From: Pirellulaceae bacterium
GTDB lineage: Bacteria > Planctomycetota > Planctomycetia > Pirellulales > Pirellulaceae
Length of the DNA stretch: 64,000 bases
NCBI GenBank assembly: GCA_019636375.1
Contig: JAHBXS010000001.1
Location: forward strand, 1,485,309-1,549,308
Reading direction: 5' to 3'
Part shown: piece after piece, positions 56,609 to 64,000 of the stretch
How positions within the stretch are numbered: position 1 is the stretch's first letter
How the letters are laid out: each line of letters opens with the position of its first letter
Program-made: the position numbers and the translations under genes
The notes under the pieces: generated by a model
What the model was told of the DNA's origin: nothing
Database searches by the model: none
Seen by the model: the letters and a program-made list of their open reading frames with translations, nothing else

Positions 56609-59308
56609 CTAGCGTTCGTAGCGTCCGCGACCACCGCCACGGTTTCCGCCGCCTCCGCCGCCGCCACTGCGTCCGCGACCGCCGCCGCCATGACCACCGC
56701 CGCCGCCATGACCGCCTCGACCTCGGCCACCGCCGCCGCCGTGTCCACCGCCGCCATGACCACCGCCGCCATGACCACCGCCACTGCGACCGCGTCCACC
56801 GCCGCCGCCGTGACCGCCACCGCCGTGGCCGCCGCCACCACCGTGACCACCGCCATGACCACCGCCACCTTGGCGACCTCGACCGCCATCGCGATCACCG
56901 CCACCGTGGCCGCCTCGACCACCACCACTTCGTCCGCCGCCGCGATCATTTCCACCTCGATCATTGCGTCCGCGGTCGTTTCGGCCGCGACCACCGCCAT
57001 TGCCACGGTCATCTCGACGGCCTCGTTGGCCACCGCGATCACCTCGTTCCTCTTGGGTGCGGGGCTCTTCTACCGGTACGAAATCGTCGTCGAAGTCACC
57101 TTCGGGTCCTTCGCCGTCGAAGTCGTCTTCGAATTCTTCAAATTCATCATCGTCTTCGAATTCTTCTTCAGCGTCTTCGAATCCTTCTTCGGCAGGTGCG
57201 AATTCGTCGACTTCACCAAGTTCTTCCAATGCTCGGCGGCGACTGAGTTTGACGCGGTCATTGTCGTCAACGTCGATCACAAAGACCTTCATTTCATCGC
57301 CGACTTGGCAGATGTCGTAAACACTCCCCACATAGCCGCTACTGAGTTCGCTGATATGGCACAAGCCATCGCGACCGGGGAGGATTTCTACAAAGCAACC
57401 AAAGTCTTTAATGCTGCTGACGACGCCTGTGTAAATCTTGCCGATCTGCACGGTTGCGGTCATCAACTCGATTCGTTCGAGTGCCTTTTGGGTCATCGCT
57501 TGATCGGTACCGGCGATCATCACTCGACCGGAGTCTTCGATCTCGATGACCGTTTGAGTTTCTTCTTGAATCGCGCGGATGTTTTTTCCACCTGGGCCGA
57601 TTACCAGACCAATCTTGTCTGGATCGATTTGCGTGGTCACCATTCGCGGAGCAAATTCCGAAATGTCTTCCCGAGGCTGACGAATGGCAGAGAGCATGTT
57701 CTTGAGAATTTCGAGTCGTGCCTCACGCGCTTGAGTGAGGGCTGCACGAATAATCTCGAAGGAAATCCCGCGAATCTTCAGGTCCAACTGGATGCCCGTA
57801 ATTCCATTCGGCGTTCCGGCAACCTTGAAGTCCATATCGCCGTAGTGATCTTCATCACCGATGATGTCGGTCAACAAAGTCCAACGCGACTCGCTTTCTT
57901 GAACCAAGCCAATCGAAATTCCAGCGACGGGGTTGGTAATCTTGACCCCGGCGTCCATCAAACCCAAAATCGCACCGCATACGCTGGCCATCGAACTGGA
58001 ACCATTTGATTCCAAAATGTCAGAGATCACGCGAATCGTATACGGGAAATTTTCTACATCTGGCAGAACAGGCTTAACGCTCCGCTCGGCCAACATGCCA
58101 TGACCGATTTCCCGGCGACCGGGACCGCGAATCGGCTTGCATTCTCCGACGCTGAACGGCGGGAAGTTGTAATCGAGCATGAATTTTTTGGAGTATTCGT
58201 CTTGCAAACCATCCACTCGTTGCTCGTCGCGAGCGGTACCCAGCGTCACCGTGATCAGGGCCTGCGTCTCGCCACGTTGGAAAACTGCTGAACCGTGAAC
58301 TCGCGGCAATACACCCGTGTGGCACTCGATGTTCCGCAGCGTTTTTGAATCGCGACCATCAGCACGAGTTCCCGACAAGATCAAATCTCGCACAACTTTC
58401 TCGGTCAACTGATGCCAATTTCGTTCGAAGCTGGCGGTTGAGAAAGCGTTGTCAGCCGCCGGATCGGGAATCATTTCAGCTAGAGCCGCCGCCTTGACTT
58501 GGCGAACCGCTTCAGCACGGTCTTGCTTGCCCGAAGTCTGTTTCGCGGCTCGGAGTGAATCGTAAAAACGACCCTTGAGTCGATCGAACAATCCGTCGTT
58601 TGCCGGAGGGGTAAACTCAACTTTTTGAGTCCCCACCTTGGCTGCAAATTCTTGCATCATCGCCAAGATTTCACAGATGGTTTTGTGGGCGAATTCGATG
58701 GCGTCTGCCATGTCGCTCTCGGTCATCTCGCGTGAGAAACCCTCGATCATCGTGACCGATGACTTTGTTCCTGAAACGATCAGATCGAGATCGCTTTCCT
58801 CAAGCTGGTTGTGGGTTGGAAAAGCCACAAACGCTCCATCGATTCGAGCGACACGAACCGAAGCCACTGCCTCTTCGAAAGGGAGTGGCGACACCAAAAG
58901 AGCTGCTGCAACACCGTTCATCGCTAGAACATCGCCATCGTTTTGGCGATCGCTCGACAGAACAATCGCTTGGCATTGGACTTCATCGATGAAGCCCTCG
59001 GCGAACATCGGGCGAATCGGTCGGTCAATTAATCGCGACGTCAGCGTTTCCTTTGTTGAAGGACGGCCTTCGCGTTTCAAAAATCCGCCCGGAAATTTAC
59101 CCGCCGCACTCGACCGCTCGCGGTAATCACACGTCAAAGGGAAAAAATCAATCCCCGGACGCGGTGTTCCAGTCGTTACCGCATTAATCACAATTGTCTC
59201 TTGATATTGGCACAACACACATGCCGCTGCTTGTTTGGCCAGCCAACCCGTCTCAAACGACAAAACTCCACCACCAATTTGTCGCTCAACGCGAACTTTT
59301 CCACTCAT
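56609..59308 (-). CDS. pnp: Polyribonucleotide nucleotidyltransferase (PNPase) with long C-terminal tail
   Basis: PNPase degrades RNA phosphorolytically. The protein has 899 residues (ATG 59308 after AAAGGA; the family norm is about 700). Two RNase PH domains ('RPIRPMFAEGF', catalytic 'DIIGDEDHYGDMDFKVAGT'), a KH domain ('KIGLVIGPGGKNIRAIQEET') and an S1 domain ('GVVSSIKDFGCFVEILPGRDGLCHISELS') are complete and end near residue 690. The remaining about 200 residues are first very acidic ('EEEFEDDDEFEEFEDDFD') and then about 145 residues of Gly, Arg, His and Asp with RGR, RGG and GGHGGGG units. It follows rpsO, as in many bacteria. The tail may bind RNA or protein partners or form condensates. 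Confidence 0.95.
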   Translation of the reverse strand: MSGKVRVERQIGGGVLSFETGWLAKQAAACVLCQYQETIVINAVTTGTPRPGIDFFPLTCDYRERSSAAGKFPGGFLKREGRPSTKETLTSRLIDRPIRPMFAEGFIDEVQCQAIVLSSDRQNDGDVLAMNGVAAALLVSPLPFEEAVASVRVARIDGAFVAFPTHNQLEESDLDLIVSGTKSSVTMIEGFSREMTESDMADAIEFAHKTICEILAMMQEFAAKVGTQKVEFTPPANDGLFDRLKGRFYDSLRAAKQTSGKQDRAEAVRQVKAAALAEMIPDPAADNAFSTASFERNWHQLTEKVVRDLILSGTRADGRDSKTLRNIECHTGVLPRVHGSAVFQRGETQALITVTLGTARDEQRVDGLQDEYSKKFMLDYNFPPFSVGECKPIRGPGRREIGHGMLAERSVKPVLPDVENFPYTIRVISDILESNGSSSMASVCGAILGLMDAGVKITNPVAGISIGLVQESESRWTLLTDIIGDEDHYGDMDFKVAGTPNGITGIQLDLKIRGISFEIIRAALTQAREARLEILKNMLSAIRQPREDISEFAPRMVTTQIDPDKIGLVIGPGGKNIRAIQEETQTVIEIEDSGRVMIAGTDQAMTQKALERIELMTATVQIGKIYTGVVSSIKDFGCFVEILPGRDGLCHISELSSGYVGSVYDICQVGDEMKVFVIDVDDNDRVKLSRRRALEELGEVDEFAPAEEGFEDAEEEFEDDDEFEEFEDDFDGEGPEGDFDDDFVPVEEPRTQEERGDRGGQRGRRDDRGNGGGRGRNDRGRNDRGGNDRGGGRSGGGRGGHGGGDRDGGRGRQGGGGHGGGHGGGGGHGGGGHGGGGGRGRSGGGHGGGGHGGGGHGGGGGRGRGGHGGGGGHGGGGRGRSGGGGGGGNRGGGRGRYER

Positions 59309-59814
59309 CAATCAATTCCTTTCAAAACAAAAAAACGGCCGGTCTCTCCCGCGCACATTCTGTCAAGCACGACACGAGCATTTTTCACCGCGAGGGCCAA
59401 ATCTAGCCAGCAGACGATCTGCCAAGAAGAACTTTAACAATCCGCCCGATCACACTTTACTTGGGCAACTTTCCCACTGAGGGGCTCGCGACAACGAAGA
59501 CCAAAACCTTACTCAAAACAAACAAACTTTTACGTACACAAAACGTCCTGCAGCGATCTACAGTCGCCAACCGGATCAAAAATTAGACCAATGCTTTTAA
59601 CAACAAAATTTCCAATGACTACAAAAATAAAAAATGGTCGCTTCGCAATTACGATTTTCGCTACTCCAGTGTGCTCGGCACATTCGCGGCAACCGAAACC
59701 GTTCACCTACGAACCAATACCATAAAGTAGACACTTTAAAATCTGACTCTTGGCATGATGCCTGCTCACTAGAGCGGCTACACAAGTGCGGAATTGGCTA
59801 GATTTCAGCCAAGG
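59309..59814. other. 506-base region between rpsO and pnp
   Basis: No gene or RNA gene is supported. The region probably contains the pnp leader and promoter; PNPase leaders are often autoregulated in other bacteria, but I could not identify a specific hairpin. The short minus-strand frame at 59597-59785 has cysteine-rich nonsense composition and no start signals. Confidence 0.45.
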
Positions 59815-60084
59815 TTACTTACGGATGTTCAACCGTTTCAACATTTCCAAGTACTTATCTGGGTCGAGCCGACGCAAATAGTCCAGCAGACCGCGACGTC
59901 GGGAAACCATCCCCAACAAACCACGCCGAGTCGCATGGTCCTTCTTATTTTTTGACAAATGAGAAGTCAACGAGTTAATCCGACTTGTCAAAATTGCAAT
60001 CTGAACTTCTGGCGAGCCAACGTCATTGCCGGCCCGGCGATACTCGCTGATAACTTGCTGCTTTTTTTCTTTCGTGATTGTCAT
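59815..60084 (-). CDS. rpsO: Ribosomal protein uS15
   Basis: The 89-residue protein is a full-length small-subunit protein S15, binding 16S rRNA: 'MTITKEKKQQVISEYRR', 'GSPEVQIAILTSRINSLTSHLSKNKKDHATRRGLLGMVSRRRGLLDYLRRLDPDKYLEMLKRLNIRK'. It precedes pnp on the same strand, an order conserved across many bacteria. Confidence 0.97.
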   Translation of the reverse strand: MTITKEKKQQVISEYRRAGNDVGSPEVQIAILTSRINSLTSHLSKNKKDHATRRGLLGMVSRRRGLLDYLRRLDPDKYLEMLKRLNIRK

Positions 60085-60440
60085 AGATGCTAATTAAAGG
60101 GAGTTTAGGCAAAGCCTCAGTAAAATCGGGTTATCACATTGTTTTCGACAACACAGTCTATCGATTTCCAAGGTTTTTGCAAGGACGTTTGCTACAAAAC
60201 CGACGCAGACGCGCGGACCTCCAGCAAAAAAATTGCCGACTTTCCAAGAACCCCATGAAAAATCGATTTTTGCCCGATTCCCCAAGGCTAAGAATTGGTT
60301 TAAACATTAGTTCTGGCCGATTTGCTGGCACCATGCTTTTTGGCGGGCATCGGCGAGACCCCTAAAAACACCTGGATTTGTTGAAGCCACGGCGATTTTT
60401 ATCTAGAACCACTTTTTTGTCACACCTTTTTTGGAGAATT
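60085..60440. other. Divergent intergenic region upstream of rpsO
   Basis: The 356 bases hold the promoters of rpsO (minus) and of the exported Gly-rich protein (plus). I see no RNA gene or repeat here. The frame open before the exported protein start is not conserved in appearance. Confidence 0.4.
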
Positions 60441-61220
60441 ATGATGAGATTTCTATCGTTTTCTGCTGCCGCCATCCTGGCCCTGACCGCTTTTTCCGTC
60501 GACGCCCAGGCTCAAGGCCCCGGAGGCATGATGGCCCGAATGCAAAGCCGAGCGATGATCATGCTTCGCGGCGGCGAAGACCTCCAAAAGGAATTGAAGA
60601 TCACCGAAGACCAAATGGGCAAATTCACTGAATTAGCCGAAGAAGCTCGCGGCCTGATGGGCGGTGGTCGTGGGGGCGGTGGTGGAGGTGGAGGTCCAGA
60701 CCTCAGCGCCTTGAACGACATCGAAAAGGACATGCTAAAAATCCTTGACGACAACCAACGCAAACGACTCACCGGAATCTACGTTCAAGTCGCAGGCTTC
60801 GCTTCGCTCCAAGACGACGAAGTCGCAAACGCGATCGGACTCAGCGACGCCGACCGAGAAAAAATCGACGAGAAGATCGATGATATCAGCCGAGACATGC
60901 AAGAAGAAATGCAAGCACTCATGCAATCCGGCGACCGCGAAGGAATGCGTCAAGCAATGACCGAGATGCGTGAAAAATCCAACCAAAAAGTCATGGCCTT
61001 GCTCAGCGAAGACCAAGCCAAAAAACTCGAAGACCTCAAAGGCAAAAAGTTTGACATGCCTCAAGGCTTCGGCGGTCGCGGCGGTGCTGGTGGTCGCGGT
61101 GGCGAAGGTGGTCGTGGTGGTGAAGGTGGTCGCGGTGGTCAAGGCGGCGGACGCGGTGGCCGAGGTGGCGACGGTGGCGGTCGTGGCGGCGACGGTGGTC
61201 GTGGCGGCGACGGATTTTAG
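60441..61220 (+). CDS. Exported LTxxQ-like protein with Gly-rich tail
   Basis: The ATG at 60441 has GGAG six bases before it and gives a 259-residue product with a signal peptide ('LSFSAAAILALTAFSVDAQAQ'). The mature helical part has LTxxQ-like segments seen in Spy/CpxP-type periplasmic proteins ('KELKITEDQMGKFTELAEEAR', 'AIGLSDADREKIDEKIDDISR', 'LLSEDQAKKLEDLKGKK'). Residues 75-85 and 207-259 are almost purely Gly and Arg with some Asp and Glu ('GGRGGEGGRGGEGG'). The longer upstream frame (60378) is rejected on the basis of the ribosome binding site. A strong terminator follows. No enzyme motif; function unknown. Confidence 0.8.
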   Translation: MMRFLSFSAAAILALTAFSVDAQAQGPGGMMARMQSRAMIMLRGGEDLQKELKITEDQMGKFTELAEEARGLMGGGRGGGGGGGGPDLSALNDIEKDMLKILDDNQRKRLTGIYVQVAGFASLQDDEVANAIGLSDADREKIDEKIDDISRDMQEEMQALMQSGDREGMRQAMTEMREKSNQKVMALLSEDQAKKLEDLKGKKFDMPQGFGGRGGAGGRGGEGGRGGEGGRGGQGGGRGGRGGDGGGRGGDGGRGGDGF

Positions 61221-61268
61221 TCCAACCTGCCCGTCTAACCTAACAACTCGTTCTCGCGAGCAAAACTC

Positions 61269-61300
61269 AAAAGGCGTCCTCTTTCGAGGACGCCTTTTTT
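61269..61300. terminator. Rho-independent terminator
   Basis: AAAGGCGTCCTC pairs with GAGGACGCCTTT around a TTTC loop, followed by a T run. It lies about 50 bases after the Gly-rich protein gene; because the stem ends in AAA/TTT on both sides it can also serve the convergent DUF4139 gene. Confidence 0.95.
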
Positions 61301-61356
61301 TATTGAAATGTCATGAAATAGCCCATTATCGACTCAGCATTTCCAGAAGACACACC

Positions 61357-63219
61357 TTAACGTTTTTGGCGGGAGCGTTCTAGTTTTTCGAACTCGTCGG
61401 CTGCTTGCTCGTTGGAGGCGTCGGCCAAGACGAAGTTGCGGTCATAGTCCAACGTGAAATCGTAGTCGATCGTTAGGCTTCGTTCTCCACCTGCGTCAGC
61501 GGGGACTTCGATATCCCAGCGTAGAATATTCTTTGGGCGCTCGCGGCGGATGTAGACTGCATCGTCGCTCAACTCAACACTCGGACGCCCCAAAGTCACT
61601 CGCACATCATTGGCGCGATTCGAATAGGGGAGTCGATCAAACAATCGGACTTTGACTGCCTTGTTCTTGTAGTTCTCGACGCTCAAGCGATAGCCGATCC
61701 GCAGTTCCTTGTTTCCCCCTTGGACACTTTCCTTTTTCTCAGTCAACTCTCGATGAGCACGCAACTGGGCGTCGCTGCCGAATCCCAGTACAAACGTTTC
61801 GCCTTGTGCCACCGTCGGAATTTCCGCTCGTCCGACAAAACGCCCATCCAAATAAACCGTGACCGGTCCGGATAAAAAATCGTATTCGCTGCTGTTGTTC
61901 ACTTCGGCCTCGCGAAAGACGTAGTTGCTGAGGAGTGGTGTGGCGACATGGTAAAACTCGCTAGCGATGTTGCCGCGATAAATCCGTACCATCTGTTGGT
62001 CCGTGCGGCTGGCCAAACTCACGGCACTTGACAAATGATAGCTCAGACTTGGAGCGTCCGCTCGATCTGCACCAAGTTCGACCGTCGCCGAGCGAAGAAG
62101 TTCGTAAGGGTTGGTCAATTCCAACTCTTGAAGAGAGCAAGCGGTTTTGTTGAGCGACCAGTTGCCGGTCGTTTTCGAACGGAAATCGATGCTGCTCGTA
62201 ATGGCCATGTTGCCCGCCTGTTGTTGCATGCGATTATCACGAATACTATTTAAGAGAATTGTGGAGTCGGCAACCTGCAGCGGCAACTGTTCGTTTGACC
62301 TGGACGGCATCAGCCCAACCGTAAAGGGAGCCAAACTCGGTCCGCTGGCGCTGAGTGCCGGTGAGGCTGTTGACAAGGTTAGTTCAACACCGGCCCAGTC
62401 CTCGCCGGTGAGTTGCTCGATCAAGGCGTTGTACTCGATTTGGACTTGGCTGCGATCGTCATTGGCCTTGATCGTATAGTTGGGCGTCCAACCACACTGG
62501 GACACGAGGTAGTTCAACTCGATTGATTGTGGGGCATCGTCCAATTTCTCCAAAAACAACACCGCTTCATTGACGGTTCGTTGTGATTGTTTTGTCAATT
62601 CGGTTCTTTGACGCTTGAGCGTGTCAAGAGCCTGATTAAGTTCTTGGAGGCTTTTTGCCAATCCAACTTGAACTTCAATGACTGCCGCTCGCTGTTCAAA
62701 AGAGAACTCGGTGAGTTGTTTCAAGGTTTCGGCGTTGAGAACGCCACTGGACAATTCCGCTCCAGCAGTCGGTGCGACGAACCCTTGGAGCTGATCGAGG
62801 TAGGCCAGTTTTTGAGCTGCCAGTTCGGATTGTTTTTGATTGAGATGGACCGAGCGTTGATGGTCGGCGATTTGTTCGTCGAGAAGGCGAACTTCTTCTC
62901 GCGGCTCCTCACCGACGGCTCGTTGTCGGTAACGGACGGCACGCACTTCGACTTGGGCTGTCGAGTCTGCGTATAAACTCCCGGGGAGCAGCGTATTCGG
63001 CAAGTCACTAACGACGATTTCTCGACTCCCCGCAGCACCGTCGATTTCGATGCGGCGGCTGACCAAGGCTTGGCCGCGATACAGGGTGACTCGAGTGATG
63101 GTCCCGGTGATGGGGGCCGATTGATCGGCGACCAATGGGTGGTCGTCAAAAGAGAACAGGAATAGCGAGGCAACGAGCAACAGACTGAACGTTCGGTAGA
63201 AAGGCTGAGCTTTGAACAT
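61357..63219 (-). CDS. DUF4139 domain protein (MuiA-like), exported
   Basis: The 620-residue protein has an N-terminal signal segment ('TFSLLLVASLFLFSFDDHPLVADQ'), then the DUF4140-type N-terminal domain ('ITRVTLYRGQALVSRRIEIDGAAGSREIVVSDLP', 'SLYADSTAQVEVRAVRYRQRAV'), a coiled-coil region ('LDEQIADHQRSVHLNQKQSELAAQKLAYLDQL') and the DUF4139 C-terminal region ('YLVSQCGWTPNYTIKAND', 'EIEYNALIEQLTGEDWAGVELTLSTASP'). The family includes proteins annotated as mucoidy inhibitor A, whose true function is unknown. A GGAG precedes the ATG. It is convergent with the Gly-rich protein gene. Confidence 0.9.
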   Translation of the reverse strand: MFKAQPFYRTFSLLLVASLFLFSFDDHPLVADQSAPITGTITRVTLYRGQALVSRRIEIDGAAGSREIVVSDLPNTLLPGSLYADSTAQVEVRAVRYRQRAVGEEPREEVRLLDEQIADHQRSVHLNQKQSELAAQKLAYLDQLQGFVAPTAGAELSSGVLNAETLKQLTEFSFEQRAAVIEVQVGLAKSLQELNQALDTLKRQRTELTKQSQRTVNEAVLFLEKLDDAPQSIELNYLVSQCGWTPNYTIKANDDRSQVQIEYNALIEQLTGEDWAGVELTLSTASPALSASGPSLAPFTVGLMPSRSNEQLPLQVADSTILLNSIRDNRMQQQAGNMAITSSIDFRSKTTGNWSLNKTACSLQELELTNPYELLRSATVELGADRADAPSLSYHLSSAVSLASRTDQQMVRIYRGNIASEFYHVATPLLSNYVFREAEVNNSSEYDFLSGPVTVYLDGRFVGRAEIPTVAQGETFVLGFGSDAQLRAHRELTEKKESVQGGNKELRIGYRLSVENYKNKAVKVRLFDRLPYSNRANDVRVTLGRPSVELSDDAVYIRRERPKNILRWDIEVPADAGGERSLTIDYDFTLDYDRNFVLADASNEQAADEFEKLERSRQKR

Positions 63220-63630
63220 GATGGAAACTCCTAAATTAAATTCACCATTGAAGGCAGTTCGGGGACACCGACAACTTGTCGCAAAAAATGTTCCCCATCA
63301 CTTCACTGTATCCCTTTACGCACGAAATACACGAGCAATCGCGCAACAAGCTTGTAACAACGTGCTTAATCGCACGCCCAGCACGTGCGATTGAGAGCGG
63401 TTTTATGAAAAGGCTGCCGAACCCGGCTGTCGGCGAGCCTTAGGAATTGCCCACAAACCCAAAAATCCAGCATTCCGATTGAGCGTTTTGGAACTGGCAC
63501 ACTGCTTGCACTGTTGAAAAATTCAATTCAATGCATCACACCCCCAAATCGTCGGAAAAGAATTCGCGAACGAGAAGGAATTCTTTTTGACGGGGCTTAG
63601 CCTAACTTTGCATCAAGGAGAAGAATTGTC
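63220..63630. other. Divergent intergenic region with a small dyad
   Basis: This 411-base region between the DUF4139 and DksA-like genes contains a short inverted repeat AATCGCACG / CGTGCGATT (63368-63376 with 63384-63392), not followed by a T run, and no gene. It may carry operator-type sequence for one of the divergent genes. Confidence 0.5.
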
Positions 63631-63951
63631 ATGTCGTCGACCGATTACACATCATTGAAGATGGCTCTACAAATAAAATTGCAGGACCTTGAAGACCGAG
63701 CCGAGCGGATCGAAAATCGCCTGAGTGATCCCGGCAGCCCCGATTGGGAAGAAAACGCGGCGTTGCATTCGAACGATGAAGTTCTCAACGCCCTGAGCGA
63801 CTTGACGCATCACGATATTCAGGAAATTCGTCTCGCAATCAGTCGGATCGACGAAGGGAGTTATGGGACTTGCGCTCAATGTGGATCCAAAATTGGTCAA
63901 CCGCGACTGAAATTGCTTCCGTTCACGTCGACCTGCGTTAGCTGTGCATAA
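63631..63951 (+). CDS. DksA/TraR family zinc-finger protein, short form
   Basis: The 106-residue protein has a helical hairpin ('LKMALQIKLQDLEDRAERIENRLSDP' and 'DIQEIRLAISRIDEGSYGTC') and the C-terminal zinc finger 'CAQCGSKIGQPRLKLLPFTSTCVSC' with four cysteines. GGAG precedes the ATG by about 10 bases. It lacks the acidic extension of the 148-residue relative at 30427-30873. Planctomycetes carry several such proteins. Confidence 0.9.
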   Translation: MSSTDYTSLKMALQIKLQDLEDRAERIENRLSDPGSPDWEENAALHSNDEVLNALSDLTHHDIQEIRLAISRIDEGSYGTCAQCGSKIGQPRLKLLPFTSTCVSCA

Positions 63952-63977
63952 GCGGAGTTGGTTTAAGTTTGCGGTAT

Positions 63978-64000
63978 CCGTTCACGGATTGAACGGCCAC
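63978..64000 (+). repeat. Hairpin of the GGCTAC-tail family at the window edge
   Basis: CCGTT (63978-63982) pairs with AACGG (63992-63996), followed by CCAC at the end of the window. It matches the copy at 56438-56456 apart from one base in the loop (GATT for GAGT). Confidence 0.75.

Noticed and set aside
56555..58009. Long plus-strand frame rich in Ala and Thr opposite pnp
   Set aside because: It is the shadow of the Gly-rich tail and S1/KH coding of pnp on the other strand; Ala/Thr composition follows from reversed Gly/His codons.
59597..59785. Cysteine- and Trp-rich 62-codon minus-strand frame
   Set aside because: Composition typical of non-coding DNA and no start signals.

Overview
The window looks like chromosomal DNA of a planctomycete of the Pirellulaceae type. 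Diagnostic content: an adjacent pair of Planctomycete-specific secreted proteins (PSD1/DUF1549-DUF1553 with a CxxCH haem site, then a Tat-exported DUF1501 protein), a formylglycine-type sulfatase, a protease ending in an SHD1 domain, two small DksA/TraR zinc-finger proteins, many secreted proteins of unknown function, short mixed-strand transcription units, and a heavy load of short dispersed palindromes between genes. About 43 protein genes are supported. No rRNA, tRNA, CRISPR array, complete insertion sequence or prophage was seen.

Layout. 1-8.5 kb: tail of an unknown gene, a DUF1579 protein, and three methionine-salvage genes (mtnB, mtnD, mtnC) interrupted by a secreted trypsin-like protease and by a long bifunctional proline dehydrogenase/aldehyde dehydrogenase (putA) on the other strand. 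8.7-15.6 kb: lipoprotein, RND efflux adaptor and pump (4-base overlap), sulfatase. 15.7-20.4 kb: coiled-coil exported protein, purF, class I aminotransferase, trmB, and a 32-residue basic protein resembling ribosomal protein bL37. 20.8-26.2 kb: a minus-strand cluster of exported proteins of unknown function with two paralogues carrying LTxxQ-like repeats (one broken by a frameshift) and a DUF1573-like lipoprotein. 27-31 kb: trpD, nucleoside hydrolase, HtrA-type protease, DksA-like protein. 31-38.5 kb: large acidic membrane protein with an FHA-like N-terminus, sugar isomerase/epimerase, divergent queF/queE (queuosine precursor pathway), an internally duplicated membrane transporter, ilvE. 38.7-44 kb: EF-G paralogue, TMEM220 protein, YacP/NYN nuclease, cysE, sulfotransferase. 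44.4-51.5 kb: a small DNA-binding-like protein, YfhO-like membrane protein, DUF1501 and PSD1 proteins. 52-64 kb: inositol-phosphatase-type enzyme, NrnA, ribF, soluble histidine kinase, pnp with a long acidic plus Gly/Arg/His-rich tail, rpsO, a Gly-rich exported LTxxQ-like protein, a DUF4139 protein and a second DksA-like protein.

Most genes are housekeeping or typical planctomycete exported functions. The most interesting signals are (i) a dispersed family of small hairpins whose stems differ from copy to copy but stay base-paired, while a short tail (GGCTACG and variants) stays nearly constant; (ii) the about 200-residue disordered tail on PNPase; (iii) the exported LTxxQ-like family and its frameshifted member; (iv) the bL37-like mini-gene; and (v) several other inverted-repeat elements placed exactly between convergent genes. 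All family assignments come from reading motifs by eye; no database search was possible.
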